Shown: positions 1 through 10,946, numbered from the stretch's first letter. The stretch is DNA of 64,000 bases from an uncultured Lachnospiraceae bacterium (GCA_945919075.1 CAMEIX010000011.1:1-64000); one strand, 5' to 3'. Notes: generated from the letters alone by a model not told the origin. Translations and numbers: made by a program.

Positions 1-19
1 CATAAATACTGGGGTTTTC

Positions 20-1651
20 TTACTTGTCGTTCGGTAAGGACTTCATTGTCGGGAAGAGCAGTACATCACGAATCGCGGGTGAATCGGTAAGCAACATTAC
101 CAGTCGGTCGATGCCGTAGCCGATGCCGCCTGTGGGGGGCATACCGATTTCGAGGGCGTTTAAGAAGTCCTCGTCCGTGTGGTTTGCTTCCTCGTCGCCG
201 GCTGCAAATGCTGCATCCTGTGCGGCAAAACGTTCTCTCTGGTCGATGGGGTCGTTAAGCTCGGAGTATGCATTGCACATTTCCCAGGTGTTGATAAAGA
301 GTTCGAAACGTTCTACCTTTGTAGGATCGGACGGTTTCTTCTTGGTCAGTGGGGAAATCGCAAGAGGATGATCCATGACGAAAGTAGGCTGAATCAGTTT
401 TTCCTCGCAGAATTCTTCGAAGAAAAGGTTAATGATATCGCCCTTGGTATGGCGCTCCTCATACTCTACATGATGCTCGTCCGCCAGCTTCTTAGCAGCT
501 GCATCATCTGCTACGGTATCAAAATCAATACCGGTATATTTCTTGATACAATCATTCATGGTAATACGTTCGAAAGGCTTACCAAAGTCGATTTCAATTC
601 CATTATAGGTGATGACGGAAGTACCGCATACCTTTTCTGCAAGGTATTTGAACATACTCTCGGTCAGTTCCATCATGCCTTCGTAATCGGTGTATGCCTG
701 GTAAAGCTCCATCAGGGTGAATTCCGGATTGTGTCTGGTATCCACGCCTTCGTTACGGAATACACGTCCGATTTCGTATACTCTCTCAAGCCCGCCTACA
801 ATCAGTCTCTTTAAGTACAGTTCCAAAGAAATGCGAAGCTTCACATCTTCATCAAGAGCATTGTAATGGGTCTCAAAAGGTCTTGCTGCGGCACCACCCG
901 CATTGCTTACCAACATAGGAGTCTCTACTTCCATGAAGTCTCTTCCGGCAAGGAAGTTACGAATTTCCTTTAAGACCTTGGAACGCTTGATGAATACTTC
1001 TTTGCTTTCCGCATTCATGATAAGATCCACATATCTCTGACGATAACGGGTATCGGTATCGGTTAAGCCGTGGAACTTCTCAGGAAGAATCTGAAGGCTC
1101 TTGGTGAGCAGGGTCAGTTCCACTGCATGGATGGAGATTTCCCCTGTCTTGGTACGGAACAGATATCCTTTGATTCCATAAATATCGCCAATATCGGATT
1201 TTTTGAAATCCGCATAGGACTCTTCCCCGATTGCGTCCCTTGCAACATAAACCTGAATATTTCCCTTAAGGTCCTGAATATTACAGAAGGAAGCTTTTCC
1301 CATAACACGCTTAAACATCATACGGCCTGCAATGGATACGTTAATTGGGTCAGCATCCATAATGGCTCTTCTTTCATTGTAATCCTGATTAAGCACTTCT
1401 CTTTGTGCGGCTTCATCAAGACCTTCCACGGAAGGTGCAACCCTTCCGGCAAGAAGCTTTGCTTCATGTGCTGCATAGAGATCCTTTGCTTCATCCGTAT
1501 GATGGGTCTGGTCATATTTTGTAATTTCAAAAGGGTCCTTGCCTGCTTCCTGTAATGCAGCAAGTTTCTCTCTTCTGACTTTTAATAACTGATGAATATC
1601 CTGCTCAGGAGCGGCCTGAGCATTCTTTCCCTGATTCTGTGTATCTGCCAC
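20..1651 (-). CDS. lysS: Lysyl-tRNA synthetase
   Basis: ORF 543 aa; class II aaRS motifs (RYRQRYVDLI, FRNEGVDTRHNPEFT, GIGYGIDRLVMLLT). Confidence 0.98.
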   Translation of the reverse strand: MADTQNQGKNAQAAPEQDIHQLLKVRREKLAALQEAGKDPFEITKYDQTHHTDEAKDLYAAHEAKLLAGRVAPSVEGLDEAAQREVLNQDYNERRAIMDADPINVSIAGRMMFKRVMGKASFCNIQDLKGNIQVYVARDAIGEESYADFKKSDIGDIYGIKGYLFRTKTGEISIHAVELTLLTKSLQILPEKFHGLTDTDTRYRQRYVDLIMNAESKEVFIKRSKVLKEIRNFLAGRDFMEVETPMLVSNAGGAAARPFETHYNALDEDVKLRISLELYLKRLIVGGLERVYEIGRVFRNEGVDTRHNPEFTLMELYQAYTDYEGMMELTESMFKYLAEKVCGTSVITYNGIEIDFGKPFERITMNDCIKKYTGIDFDTVADDAAAKKLADEHHVEYEERHTKGDIINLFFEEFCEEKLIQPTFVMDHPLAISPLTKKKPSDPTKVERFELFINTWEMCNAYSELNDPIDQRERFAAQDAAFAAGDEEANHTDEDFLNALEIGMPPTGGIGYGIDRLVMLLTDSPAIRDVLLFPTMKSLPNDK

Positions 1652-1662
1652 TTTGTACTCCT

Positions 1663-2145
1663 TTAGTTGGATCTCTGGATCTCCAACACTTTGTATTTAA
1701 TAATGCCTGCCTGTGTTTCTACTTCTACGGTGTCACCTGCAACATGTCCGATCAGTGCCTTACCAACCGGGCTTTCATTACTGATTTTCCCTTTTAAGCT
1801 GTTTGCTTCGGTAGAACCTACAATTTTATATTCACATTCTTCGTTAAATTCAAGGTCTAAAATCTTAACGCGGCAACCGATATTAATCTTGTCCAGATCT
1901 ACTTCGTCTTCTACAACAACTTCAGCATTCTTTAAGATTTTTTCGAGTTCTTCAATACGTGCTTCGATATCGCGCTGCTCATCCTTGGCTGCATCGTATT
2001 CTGCATTTTCGGATAAGTCGCCCTGTTCCCTTGCTTCTTTGATTTTCTGAGCTACTTCCTTACGCTTTACGACCTTTAAGTCATGAAGTTCATCTTCATA
2101 TTTTTTGAGGCCTTCGTAGGTCAAAATGTTTTTCTTTGCTTCCAT
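1663..2145 (-). CDS. greA: Transcription elongation factor GreA
   Basis: 160 aa; coiled-coil N-term ([45 protein letters not shown]) and GreA C-term ([18 protein letters not shown]). Confidence 0.97.
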   Translation of the reverse strand: MEAKKNILTYEGLKKYEDELHDLKVVKRKEVAQKIKEAREQGDLSENAEYDAAKDEQRDIEARIEELEKILKNAEVVVEDEVDLDKINIGCRVKILDLEFNEECEYKIVGSTEANSLKGKISNESPVGKALIGHVAGDTVEVETQAGIIKYKVLEIQRSN

Positions 2146-2249
2146 CTCTTTCGCCTTTCTCTTTATTAGATAATTTGCCCCTCTCTTTCAGGGCAGATGT
2201 CATTCCTGTTTTTGCAATGCCAACATTATACTGAATTTCCCGTATAGTG

Positions 2250-2936
2250 TCAAGATTTTAATAGGTCGCAGATGTCCAGACAACGCACAAAATCCGCACG
2301 TTTCACCATGTTTTCCACCTCTTGTCTGCACAGCGGAAGGAAATAATCCACCCGCGTCAAAAACGCCGGCGAAAGGTCATACCGATTCTGCCCTGCGATT
2401 AAAAGTGTAGTTTGTCCCCCTGAAGGATTTATTTTCTTTACGGAATCCGTAACCAGAATGGGGATTCCGAATTCTTCTGCCAGTTCTTCCCGCAATTCTT
2501 CCAATTCCCCGGGATTTTCAGTCACCAGATAAAAATCGTGCACGTAACGTGCAGATGGGGCAATCCATTCCTTAGGATTTCTTCCTTCCTCCGTTAAAAT
2601 GATCATGGTAGATGGCCGGATTTTCGCATTCTTTACCAAAAGTCTTCCCCATTCATCGGAAAGAGGTTCTTCCGGCTCCATCAGATAATGGCAGAAGGGG
2701 CCTTCTTTTGGCAGATGCATGCCCTCAAAGTAGCACACGCGCTGCTGTGGTGTCATAGGTTCTGTTTCCAAATAATATTTTGGCAGACAGACTGCCAATC
2801 GAATCAAATACAGGTCTTTTTCAATCTTTCGGTCTTTTCTCTCGATATAATATAAAAAAGGTCCTTTGCGCCGCTTTTTTGCGGCTCTCTCTTCTTCATG
2901 AAAACTGACCAGGATAAAGTATTCCAAACCATTCAC
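2250..2936 (-). CDS. Conserved hypothetical protein
   Basis: 228 aa ORF co-directional with neighbours; no family recognised. Confidence 0.7.
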   Translation of the reverse strand: MNGLEYFILVSFHEEERAAKKRRKGPFLYYIERKDRKIEKDLYLIRLAVCLPKYYLETEPMTPQQRVCYFEGMHLPKEGPFCHYLMEPEEPLSDEWGRLLVKNAKIRPSTMIILTEEGRNPKEWIAPSARYVHDFYLVTENPGELEELREELAEEFGIPILVTDSVKKINPSGGQTTLLIAGQNRYDLSPAFLTRVDYFLPLCRQEVENMVKRADFVRCLDICDLLKS

Positions 2937-2972
2937 ATCCTTCTTAGCAAGGATATGCGGGTTAGGATGGAA

Positions 2973-3938
2973 TTATACCGGAAATATCTGATCCAGACTT
3001 TCCCTTAATTCTTCCATGGTTTCCATGCTGTTAATCATACGGCGAAACTTAGCAGAATTGGGATACCCGACTGTGTACCATGCCAAATGCTTGCGCATTT
3101 CCCTGACGCCGGTATATTCACCCTTAACTGCAAGCTGAAGGTCCGCATGTCTTAAAATGGTGCGGCGTACTTCCTCTATGGACGGTTTTTGGGGGATCAC
3201 TCCTGTCTCCAGATAGGTGGTTATCTCTTTGAAAATGAAAGGATTCCCCTGAGCACCCCGGCCAATCATAATCCCGTCACAGCCGGTTTGATCCAACATA
3301 GCTTTGGCACTTTTGGCATCCACTATATCCCCGTTTCCGATTACCGGTATTTTCACTGCTTCTTTTACTTTGCGGATAATATCCCAGTCCGCCTTGCCGG
3401 AGTAATACTGCTCTCTGGTCCGTCCGTGTACCGCCACTGCAGCTGCGCCGCCTGCTTCGGCAATCTTTGCAATCTCCACGGCATTCAAATGGTTCTCATC
3501 AAATCCTCTTCTGATTTTTATGGTTACGGGTTTCTTAATTGCACGGCTTACCTTGGTTACAATTTCTTCCACCAGTTTCGGGTTCTTCATGAGTGCAGAG
3601 CCTTCCCCGTTATTCACTACCTTGGGCACCGGACAGCCCATGTTAATGTCCAAAATAGCAAAGGGACGCTCCTCAATTCTTTTTGCCATTTCCGCCATAA
3701 TATCTGCGTCGGAGCCGAAAAGCTGTAAGGATACCGGACATTCTTCCGGTCTGATTTCCATAAGACTTTCCGTATTCTTATTGTTATAATAAATGGCCTT
3801 GGCACTCACCATTTCCATGCACAAAAGCCCGGCTCCCTGCTCTTTGCAGAGCAAACGGAAAGGCAGGTCGGTAACACCTGCCATAGGAGCCAAAATCACA
3901 TTATTCTCTAATTCCACATTACCAATTCTTAATGTCAT
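2973..3938 (-). CDS. dusB: tRNA-dihydrouridine synthase (DusB family)
   Basis: Dus motifs ([40 protein letters not shown]); start set at MTLRIGN, the longer ORF start runs into a hairpin repeat. Confidence 0.94.
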   Translation of the reverse strand: MTLRIGNVELENNVILAPMAGVTDLPFRLLCKEQGAGLLCMEMVSAKAIYYNNKNTESLMEIRPEECPVSLQLFGSDADIMAEMAKRIEERPFAILDINMGCPVPKVVNNGEGSALMKNPKLVEEIVTKVSRAIKKPVTIKIRRGFDENHLNAVEIAKIAEAGGAAAVAVHGRTREQYYSGKADWDIIRKVKEAVKIPVIGNGDIVDAKSAKAMLDQTGCDGIMIGRGAQGNPFIFKEITTYLETGVIPQKPSIEEVRRTILRHADLQLAVKGEYTGVREMRKHLAWYTVGYPNSAKFRRMINSMETMEELRESLDQIFPV

Positions 3939-3939
3939 A

Positions 3940-3996
3940 ATTTGTTCCTTTTCCGTAGGAAAAGAGAACAGCAACCTTGGTTGCGCCACTTGTTCC
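3940..3996. repeat. TTGTTCC modular hairpin repeat filling the coaX-dusB spacer
   Basis: TTTGTTC CTTTTCC-gta-GGAAAAG A GAACA GCAACCTTGGTTGC GCCACTTGTTCC. Confidence 0.87.
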
Positions 3997-4766
3997 TATT
4001 TATGATTCTTCTCGTAAATAATATACAAACCGTCCAGGGTAAGAAAACTGTCATACACATCAATACTATCGGTCTCTTCGCTGATTATGCGTCCCAGTCC
4101 GCCGGTTGCCACCACCTTTAAGTTTTCATAACCGCTTTCTTCTTTGACCTTTTTTATGATGTATTCCGTCTGTCCAATCTGTCCATAGAAAATTCCTGCC
4201 TGCATACTGCTGACGGTTTCCTGGGCAAGAATAGACTTCGGTTTCTTAATCTCCACCATGGGAAGCATATCGGTATTGTCCGAGAGGGCTTCCGCACTGA
4301 TACGCACACCGGGTGCGGTTATTCCTGCCTGGAATCTGCCACCTTCTCCAACTAAATCATAGGTAGTTGCGGTTCCAAAATCAATGACCAGAATGGGGGC
4401 ACCGTATTTTTCGTAGGCGGCCACCGCATCCACAATTCGGTCCGCACCGATTCCTCTGGGATTCTCTGTCATGACCTTCAGCCCGGTCTTGACACCGGGG
4501 CCAATCAGAATCGGGTTATGCCCCAGATAGCGTTTAATGGCTCCTGTCAGGGAATGCATCACGGAAGAAACCACGCTTGCAATAATAGTGCCTTCAATAT
4601 CTGCCATCTCAATTCCATGGATGGAAAGCATATCCTTCAAAAGTACACCAAATTCGTCACTGGTTCGAGGTGACTTTGTAGTAATACGAAAGTTGGCTTT
4701 TAATTTTTTATCCGCATATACTCCAAAAGTTATATTGGTATTTCCTACGTCAATTACCAGTATCAT
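3996..4766 (-). CDS. coaX: Type III pantothenate kinase
   Basis: [30 protein letters not shown]; start trimmed to MILV. Confidence 0.95.
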   Translation of the reverse strand: MILVIDVGNTNITFGVYADKKLKANFRITTKSPRTSDEFGVLLKDMLSIHGIEMADIEGTIIASVVSSVMHSLTGAIKRYLGHNPILIGPGVKTGLKVMTENPRGIGADRIVDAVAAYEKYGAPILVIDFGTATTYDLVGEGGRFQAGITAPGVRISAEALSDNTDMLPMVEIKKPKSILAQETVSSMQAGIFYGQIGQTEYIIKKVKEESGYENLKVVATGGLGRIISEETDSIDVYDSFLTLDGLYIIYEKNHK

Positions 4767-4767
4767 G

Positions 4768-5124
4768 TCAGTCCTCCAACATATCACTAATATCTTCATG
4801 CAAAATGAAAACGCGATAGTACAGACTCAAGCTTTCCAAAAGCTCCGCACGTTTACGACGTACTTCAGCCACCATCAGTCCGCTGCTGATCTCATCATAG
4901 TAAAAATCATCATCATCCGCGTTGGTCTCTAACAGCACATTACCTTCCTTGTCAAAAGCAATGGAAAAGACACCGCCCACTTCTTCCGTAAAAAGAACGC
5001 ATAAGATATGCAGTTCATCCTTGATAGAATCGGGGATCTGATTGAATTGTTCATTAAAGTAATATTTCATCTCGTAAGAATTGGCCGCACAAAGCACAAT
5101 CTTTTCTTCACCGGTTTCGCTCAT
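4768..5124 (-). CDS. Conserved hypothetical acidic protein
   Basis: 118 aa, nearly abuts the coaX start; no family assigned. Confidence 0.7.
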   Translation of the reverse strand: MSETGEEKIVLCAANSYEMKYYFNEQFNQIPDSIKDELHILCVLFTEEVGGVFSIAFDKEGNVLLETNADDDDFYYDEISSGLMVAEVRRKRAELLESLSLYYRVFILHEDISDMLED

Positions 5125-5166
5125 GAAAACCTCCGTTACGTCTATGATTACCGTCAGACTGCGGCA

Positions 5167-6156
5167 TTACTGTAATGTTGCAGCCATTACGGCTTTGATG
5201 GTGTGCATTCTGTTTTCTGCTTCTTCAAACACAATGGACTGCGCAGATTCAAATACTTCATCCGTTACTTCCAATTCTGCTACACCGAACTTCTCGTATA
5301 CTTCCCTGCCGACCTTGGTCTTTAAGTCATGATAAGCGGGCAGACAATGCATAAATACAGCCTGTTCCCCTGCATTCTCCATGATGGCCTTATTCACCTG
5401 ATAGGGATAGAGTTCTTTCAGACGGGCTGCCCAGATTTCATCGGGTTCTCCCATGGATACCCATACATCCGTATAAACCACATCTGCGCCTTTGGTGCCT
5501 TCCATGGCATCCTCGGTAAGCGTAATGGTAGCTCCGGTTTCTTCTGCAATCTTTCTGCATTCACTCACAAGTGCTTCATCCGGGAAATAATTCCGGCTGG
5601 TGCATGCCGTAAAATGCATACCCATTTTGGCACAGACCACCATCAAGGAGTTTCCCATGTTGTAACGGGCATCTCCCATATAGGTCAGTTTAATACCCTT
5701 AATATGTCCGAAATGCTCCTGAATCGTGAGGAGGTCTGCCAACATCTGAGTGGGATGAAATTCATTGGTAAGTCCGTTCCAGACAGGAACCCCTGCGTAT
5801 TTAGCAAGTTCTTCCACAATTTCCTGTCCATAGCCGCGGTATTCAATACCATCAAACATACTTCCAAGCACCCTTGCGGTATCGGCAATGCTTTCTTTTT
5901 TTCCTATCTGGGAACCGTCGGGATCTAAGTATGTAGTCCCCATTCCCAGATCGTGGGCTGCCACCTCAAAGGAACAGCGGGTACGGGTGCTGGTTTTTTC
6001 AAAAATAAGTGCCACATTTTTGCCACGAAGTGTATCCACGGGAATCCCCTGCTTTTTCTTTGCTTTTAAATCTGCCGCAAGATCCACAAGATACTGAATT
6101 TCTTCCGGAGTATAATCCAATAATTTTAAGAAGTTACGTCCTTTTAAGTTTACCAT
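5167..6156 (-). CDS. argF: Ornithine carbamoyltransferase
   Basis: [38 protein letters not shown]; start MVNLKGR. Confidence 0.95.
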   Translation of the reverse strand: MVNLKGRNFLKLLDYTPEEIQYLVDLAADLKAKKKQGIPVDTLRGKNVALIFEKTSTRTRCSFEVAAHDLGMGTTYLDPDGSQIGKKESIADTARVLGSMFDGIEYRGYGQEIVEELAKYAGVPVWNGLTNEFHPTQMLADLLTIQEHFGHIKGIKLTYMGDARYNMGNSLMVVCAKMGMHFTACTSRNYFPDEALVSECRKIAEETGATITLTEDAMEGTKGADVVYTDVWVSMGEPDEIWAARLKELYPYQVNKAIMENAGEQAVFMHCLPAYHDLKTKVGREVYEKFGVAELEVTDEVFESAQSIVFEEAENRMHTIKAVMAATLQ

Positions 6157-6234
6157 TTTAATTATCCTTTCAAACACAAATACTCGGAGCCCGATTCCGG
6201 ATTCCGAGTAAATGTTTTATCTAATTTTATCTCA

Positions 6235-7155
6235 TTATTTTACTTCTCTGAACATGGTTGAAAGACTTGCAATACCCTGTAAATCGGAAGGAATAATGAT
6301 CTTGGTTGCCTGACCGTTAGCAGCTTTTTCAAAAGCTTCAAGGCTCTTAATCTTAAGTACAGGTTCGTCTGCACCAGCCTCTTTAATCATACGAATACCA
6401 TCTGCATTTGCCTGTTGAACCTTAAGGATTGCTTCTGCCTGACCTTCTGCTTCGCGAATCATCTTTTCTTTTTCAGCCTCTGCGCGGAGAATTGCGGACT
6501 GCTTATCTGCTTCTGCACGAAGAATTGCAGATTCCTTTTCACCTTCTGCTGCAAGAACCTTTGCCCTCTTCTCACCTTCTGCACGGGTAACGATTTCACG
6601 TCTTTCACGTTCTGCCTTCATCTGTTTCTCCATTGCATTCTGAATGTCAGCAGGAGGAATAATATTCTTTAATTCTACGCGGTTAACTTTGATACCCCAG
6701 GGGTCGGTTGCGATGTCCAGTGCGGAACGCATCTTGGTGTTAATGATTTCACGGCTGGTGAGGGTTTCATCCATTTCCAAATCACCGATAATATTACGAA
6801 GGGTGGTTGCGGTCAGGTTTTCAATTGCCATCATAGGATTTTCAACACCATAGGTGAAAAGCTTGGGATCGGTGATCTGGAAGAAGATAACCGTATCAAT
6901 TCGAACGGATGCATTATCCTTGGTAATAACCGGCTGAGGCGGGAAGTCCGCTACCTGCTCTTTCAAATTCACTCTTCTTGCCACCTTATCAAGGAAAGGA
7001 GCCTTGATGTGGAGGCCTACGGACCAGGTTGCCTGATAAGCACCAAGTCTTTCTACTACATATGCCTGTGCCTGCGGTACAATCTTAATGCAGGAAACTA
7101 CAATCATAAGTGCAATAATTACTAAAATAATAATGAGTACTTCAAAACCGCCCAT
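6235..7155 (-). CDS. SPFH/stomatin family membrane protein
   Basis: N-terminal TM then VPQAQAYVVERLGAYQATWSVGLHIKAPFLD; Ala/Glu-rich coiled coil. Confidence 0.93.
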   Translation of the reverse strand: MGGFEVLIIILVIIALMIVVSCIKIVPQAQAYVVERLGAYQATWSVGLHIKAPFLDKVARRVNLKEQVADFPPQPVITKDNASVRIDTVIFFQITDPKLFTYGVENPMMAIENLTATTLRNIIGDLEMDETLTSREIINTKMRSALDIATDPWGIKVNRVELKNIIPPADIQNAMEKQMKAERERREIVTRAEGEKRAKVLAAEGEKESAILRAEADKQSAILRAEAEKEKMIREAEGQAEAILKVQQANADGIRMIKEAGADEPVLKIKSLEAFEKAANGQATKIIIPSDLQGIASLSTMFREVK

Positions 7156-7183
7156 GTTAATCCTCTCTTTCTTTTCATGGAAA

Positions 7184-7624
7184 TTATTTATTTTTGAGTT
7201 CTACAATCAGTTTTACCCCACTGACTGCTTTTATAACTACCACTTCGCCTACGGGAATGACCTGACCGTCTTCTACGGTTCTTGCGGACCATTCCTGCCC
7301 ATTTACCTGAATCTGGCCAATTCCGTTTAAGTTATCGATTTCACTGATAACTACCGCCTGTCTTCCAATCATGCTCTCCACGTTGGTTTTGAGTCTGTCA
7401 TGATTAAAATACTTGACGGCAATGGGTCTTGTAAAAATAAGCAATACAATGGATACTACCAGAAAAGCCGCAATCTGAATGGCTACCGGTACATGAAGCA
7501 CTGCCAGAATAATGGCAATTATGGCTCCACCCGCAAACCAGATTGTGGTAAGTCCCATTGTAATCAGTTCCGTTACAATCATCACAATCAGCAGTAACAG
7601 CCATACAAAAAGAACGTTATCCAT
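7184..7624 (-). CDS. NfeD-like membrane protein
   Basis: TM helices plus OB-like C-term (MIGRQAVVISEIDNLNGIGQIQVNGQEWSARTVEDGQVIPVGEVVVIKAVSGVKLIVE); paired with SPFH gene. Confidence 0.9.
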   Translation of the reverse strand: MDNVLFVWLLLLIVMIVTELITMGLTTIWFAGGAIIAIILAVLHVPVAIQIAAFLVVSIVLLIFTRPIAVKYFNHDRLKTNVESMIGRQAVVISEIDNLNGIGQIQVNGQEWSARTVEDGQVIPVGEVVVIKAVSGVKLIVELKNK

Positions 7625-7737
7625 CTTGTTTCCTCCTTTCAGAGTTTACCTTTATATTGATATCTTACTACACCTTCCCAATTCAGGCAATAAAATTTTG
7701 TGCACGAAACTCTTTCTATCATAGCAAAATCTGCACA

Positions 7738-7772
7738 ATAAAAGAGCATACAGCTTTCTTACCGTATGCTCT
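7738..7772 (-). terminator. Rho-independent terminator of SleB-like gene
   Basis: AGAGCATACGGTAAGAAAGCTGTATGCTCT followed by TTTATT on minus strand. Confidence 0.75.
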
Positions 7773-7794
7773 GCTATTTTATTTCTTTATGTGA

Positions 7795-8865
7795 CTAATA
7801 AAATACATGATGTCCGATTACAAGACCTTCTCGTCCGTTGTTTCTTCTAAAATGGGTTCTGTCGCCCACATTTGATACGCCGGAGATTGCCTCGTTAGCA
7901 GCATCGATACAGCTTTGTTTTATCTTGCCGGATTCGAGTACCCGGTTTAGCTTTCCTGTTCTGGCCGGAGTAAACTGTCCGGATGCATAAATAACCGCAT
8001 GAATGGTGTCAGGATATGCCGCGGATCTTACGCGGTTCATCACTACCGCACCTACAGCCACCTGTCCTTCATAGGTTTCGCCGCCGGCTTCGCACTGAAT
8101 CAGTGCTGCGAGAAGAAGTGTGGAATCCGCATCGGTGGTGTACTGCCCATAATTCACATGGCGTTTTGCCTCTTCCTCGGCCTTCTGTCTTTCTTTGATA
8201 GCCTCCATGGTTTCGCCGGTATCAATCTTGAATTCAATAGTGACATAGTCTGTGGATATATAACCATCCTCTCCTTCATAGTCCACAAGAGCCCAGCCAT
8301 CTTCATCCACGCTGACTACCTCTACCTGATCTCCCTTAGGAAGTACTCCTAATGTTTCACAATCCGTATTCGGTTCTCTGCGGACCTTAAGTCCGGTATT
8401 CACATTTGCAATGGTAATTCCCACATCTGCCGCCAGATCTTCGGCTTCCTCGCCAAACAAGAGATATTCGTCGCTTGCCCAGCCAACCAGATCTCCGGAC
8501 TCAATCTTGGTCCATCCATCCGCTCTTTCCAATATTTTACCGCCGCAGTCTTTATAAAGTTTGCCTGCTTTCTTGGCATCCGTAGTAGGCTCTTCTCTGA
8601 CATTCAGGGCATGTGTCACATTTGCCATAACCAGGTCGGATTCCTCCGGTACCTCAATGTCATCCAGATTTAAATTTAATTTTTGCGCTGTTTCCTTCAG
8701 CACTTCTGAGCTGTTCGTTGCACGCGCATCGAAGATGGTAGAAGCACCCCCACTATAATTATTCAGGTAATTAGCAGCTTTTGCATCAATGCCACTATAC
8801 ATTACCAGTCCGGCCACCATAAAAATACCGGCAAGGAATGCTAACAGCTTTTTGCTTTTTGCCAT
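7795..8865 (-). CDS. SH3-domain cell wall hydrolase (SleB-type)
   Basis: Signal-like N-term MAKSKKLLAFLAGIFMVAG, two bacterial SH3 repeats, SleB catalytic region (LLLAALIQCEAGGETYEGQVAVGAVVMNRVRS). Confidence 0.9.
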   Translation of the reverse strand: MAKSKKLLAFLAGIFMVAGLVMYSGIDAKAANYLNNYSGGASTIFDARATNSSEVLKETAQKLNLNLDDIEVPEESDLVMANVTHALNVREEPTTDAKKAGKLYKDCGGKILERADGWTKIESGDLVGWASDEYLLFGEEAEDLAADVGITIANVNTGLKVRREPNTDCETLGVLPKGDQVEVVSVDEDGWALVDYEGEDGYISTDYVTIEFKIDTGETMEAIKERQKAEEEAKRHVNYGQYTTDADSTLLLAALIQCEAGGETYEGQVAVGAVVMNRVRSAAYPDTIHAVIYASGQFTPARTGKLNRVLESGKIKQSCIDAANEAISGVSNVGDRTHFRRNNGREGLVIGHHVFY

Positions 8866-8982
8866 TTGTTTACCTCCAAATTGTAAAACTGTAACAATAT
8901 ATGATATAAATATTACATTTATTACAAACTTGTTAATTAGTTTCTGCAAGGTATATTAGCAAAAAGTAAAAAATTTGTCAAT

Positions 8983-9112
8983 ACTTGTTCCGATTTCGAA
9001 GAAATCGAGAACCTACGCGCTCATCAGAGCGCTTCCATAACTTGTTCCGACCCATCAGGGTCGAGAACAGCAACCGTAAGGTTGCGCCCACTTGTTCCGA
9101 TTTCGCAGGAAT
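8983..9112. repeat. Array of TTGTTCC modular hairpin repeats (about 2.5 units)
   Basis: CTTGTTCCGATTTC-gaa-GAAATCGAGAAC..GCGCTC-atca-GAGCGC..CTTGTTCCGACCC-atca-GGGTCGAGAACA GCAACC-gtaa-GGTTGC..CTTGTTCCGATTTC. Confidence 0.88.
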
Positions 9113-9904
9113 CTACATATTCCGCGACTTCTCAATGCAGACATCCACCGCATTCATGACTGCTGCCCGAAATCCGGTTTCCTCCAGAACTTTAACTGCT
9201 TCAATGGTAGTCCCCGCAGGAGAGCAAACCATATCCTTTAACTCACCGGGGTGTTTTCCGGTTTCAAGAAGCAGTTTTGCACTGCCAAGTACCGCCTGGC
9301 CTGCCATTTCATAAGCCTGTTTTCTTGGCATTCCGGCCAGAACGGCCGCATCTGCCATGGCTTCAATAAACATAAAAACATAGGCCGGGGAACTGCCGCT
9401 GACCCCAACTACCACATCAATCATCTTTTCATCTACTTCACTTACGGTTCCGAAAGAAACCAACAATTTCTTCACATATTCCATTTCCCCGTCAGAAACC
9501 AGTTCCCCCTGTACCACAGCCGTACAACCTTCCAATACCAGTGCGGGAGTATTGGGCATACAACGAACCAGTTTGATTTTCCTACCAAACATTTCTTCAA
9601 TACTTGCCATAGTCTTGCCTGCTGCAATGCTGATAACCACCGTATCTTCATCTACAAGGTCTTTAATCTCGCTAATAACATCTCCGAAAAACTGCGGCTT
9701 TACAGCAAGAAACAGAAAATCTGCTTTTTGCGCCACTTCCCCATTACTTTCTGCCGTCACGATACCATATGTATCGGTTGCTTTCTTCACTGCTTCCGGC
9801 AGTTTATCCGTACCGATAATCTCTCCCGGTGCTACCAGTTTCTTTTTAAGCAGACCGCCGATAATTGCGGTTGCCATATTTCCAAGTCCAATGAATCCTA
9901 TCAC
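9113..9904 (-). CDS. proC: Pyrroline-5-carboxylate reductase
   Basis: IGFIGLGNMATAIIGG; KPQ; VRCMPNTPALV; VGVSGSSPAYVFMFIEAMADA; GTG start at 9904 preceded by AAGGAGG. Confidence 0.94.
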   Translation of the reverse strand: MIGFIGLGNMATAIIGGLLKKKLVAPGEIIGTDKLPEAVKKATDTYGIVTAESNGEVAQKADFLFLAVKPQFFGDVISEIKDLVDEDTVVISIAAGKTMASIEEMFGRKIKLVRCMPNTPALVLEGCTAVVQGELVSDGEMEYVKKLLVSFGTVSEVDEKMIDVVVGVSGSSPAYVFMFIEAMADAAVLAGMPRKQAYEMAGQAVLGSAKLLLETGKHPGELKDMVCSPAGTTIEAVKVLEETGFRAAVMNAVDVCIEKSRNM

Positions 9905-10086
9905 AATGATGTCCTCCTTATTTATATAAACATTTTCTATTTCTTTCCTTTGAAAAAAGTGCTCCAAACAACTTTGAAATTTGTCGTTTTTTATTTTGAC
10001 TAAATTAATTATACATTCTTTTTCTGTATAGGGAAATTTCTTTCCATTATCAATCCATGGCATAAAAGGGGGGCCTTTATAAGGAG

Positions 10087-10869
10087 TCAAATACTACTAT
10101 GTCGCTGTCTGTAGGCTTCATATAAGAGTACGCTTGTTGCGATGGCCGCATTCAGAGATTCCAGTTTGCCTTCCATGGGAATTTTCAAGTAGGATTTTGC
10201 AAGGTCTGCTGTTTCTTTTTTCAATCCGTTTCCTTCATTTCCGATTAAAAATGCGGTAGCTCCAAGATAAGAAAAGTCGTAATGAAAACAAGTTCCCTTA
10301 AGGTGCGCAGCATAAGTTACAATTCCTTTTTCGTGCATCAGGCGGATTGTTTCCGAAAGATTCTCCACATAGAGAAAGGGCATACGATAGATGCTGCCCA
10401 TTGTGGAACGGATGGTTTTGGGATTGTAGATATCCACCGTATCTTTGGAAAGAATAATGCCGTCTACGCCGGTCCCCTCCGCAGTACGTACAATGGTTCC
10501 TAAATTCCCCGGATCCTGCAAATCTTCCAGAATCAGGTAAAGTCCATTTTCTTTTTTTAAGATTTCTTCCAAGGTATAAACAGGACGCTTTAATACCACG
10601 ATGGCCCCCTGGGGTGTCTGGGTATCGGAAGCTTTTTTCATTACTTCCTCGGATACGATCTCGTAGCCTGTTTTCTCCAATTTGCAGGGATCCTCTATTT
10701 TGGAAAGAGCATCCTGTGTCAGATACACCTCTTTAATCATGGAAGCAGGTGCCTCTGAAAGCATCTTGATTCCTTCGGCAAGAAACACGCCATCCTTTTT
10801 TCGTTCTTTTGCTTTGCTCTGCCAGGCAACCAGCTGCTTAATACGCGGATTGGATGTGCTGGTAATCAT
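10087..10869 (-). CDS. TrmH/SpoU family RNA methyltransferase
   Basis: LEDLQDPGNLGTIVRTAEG, FLIGNEGNGL, LNAAIATSVLLYEAYRQR. Confidence 0.93.
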   Translation of the reverse strand: MITSTSNPRIKQLVAWQSKAKERKKDGVFLAEGIKMLSEAPASMIKEVYLTQDALSKIEDPCKLEKTGYEIVSEEVMKKASDTQTPQGAIVVLKRPVYTLEEILKKENGLYLILEDLQDPGNLGTIVRTAEGTGVDGIILSKDTVDIYNPKTIRSTMGSIYRMPFLYVENLSETIRLMHEKGIVTYAAHLKGTCFHYDFSYLGATAFLIGNEGNGLKKETADLAKSYLKIPMEGKLESLNAAIATSVLLYEAYRQRHSSI

Positions 10870-10911
10870 GGACCTACCTCCGTTACCTAAAATTTTCAGA
10901 ATGATAAAATT

Positions 10912-10933
10912 GCCCTATGGATTCCATAGGGCA
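10912..10933 (-). terminator. Rho-independent terminator of pfkA
   Basis: GCCCTATG-gaat-CCATAGGGC followed by an A/T-rich tract, 14 bp past the pfkA stop. Confidence 0.65.
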
Positions 10934-10946
10934 AAACATTTCATAA

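Noticed and set aside
179-814. 211-aa plus-strand ORF
   Set aside because: Antisense to lysS; long antisense ORFs recur across the minus-strand genes in this window and this one has no recognisable family.
6175-6215. ACTCGGA..TCCGAGT hairpin upstream of argF
   Set aside because: Could be a terminator for the SPFH gene but lacks a clear U-tract; not listed as a feature.
9251-10003. 250-aa plus-strand ORF
   Set aside because: Antisense to proC, low-complexity His/Cys/Phe-rich translation, no RBS evidence.
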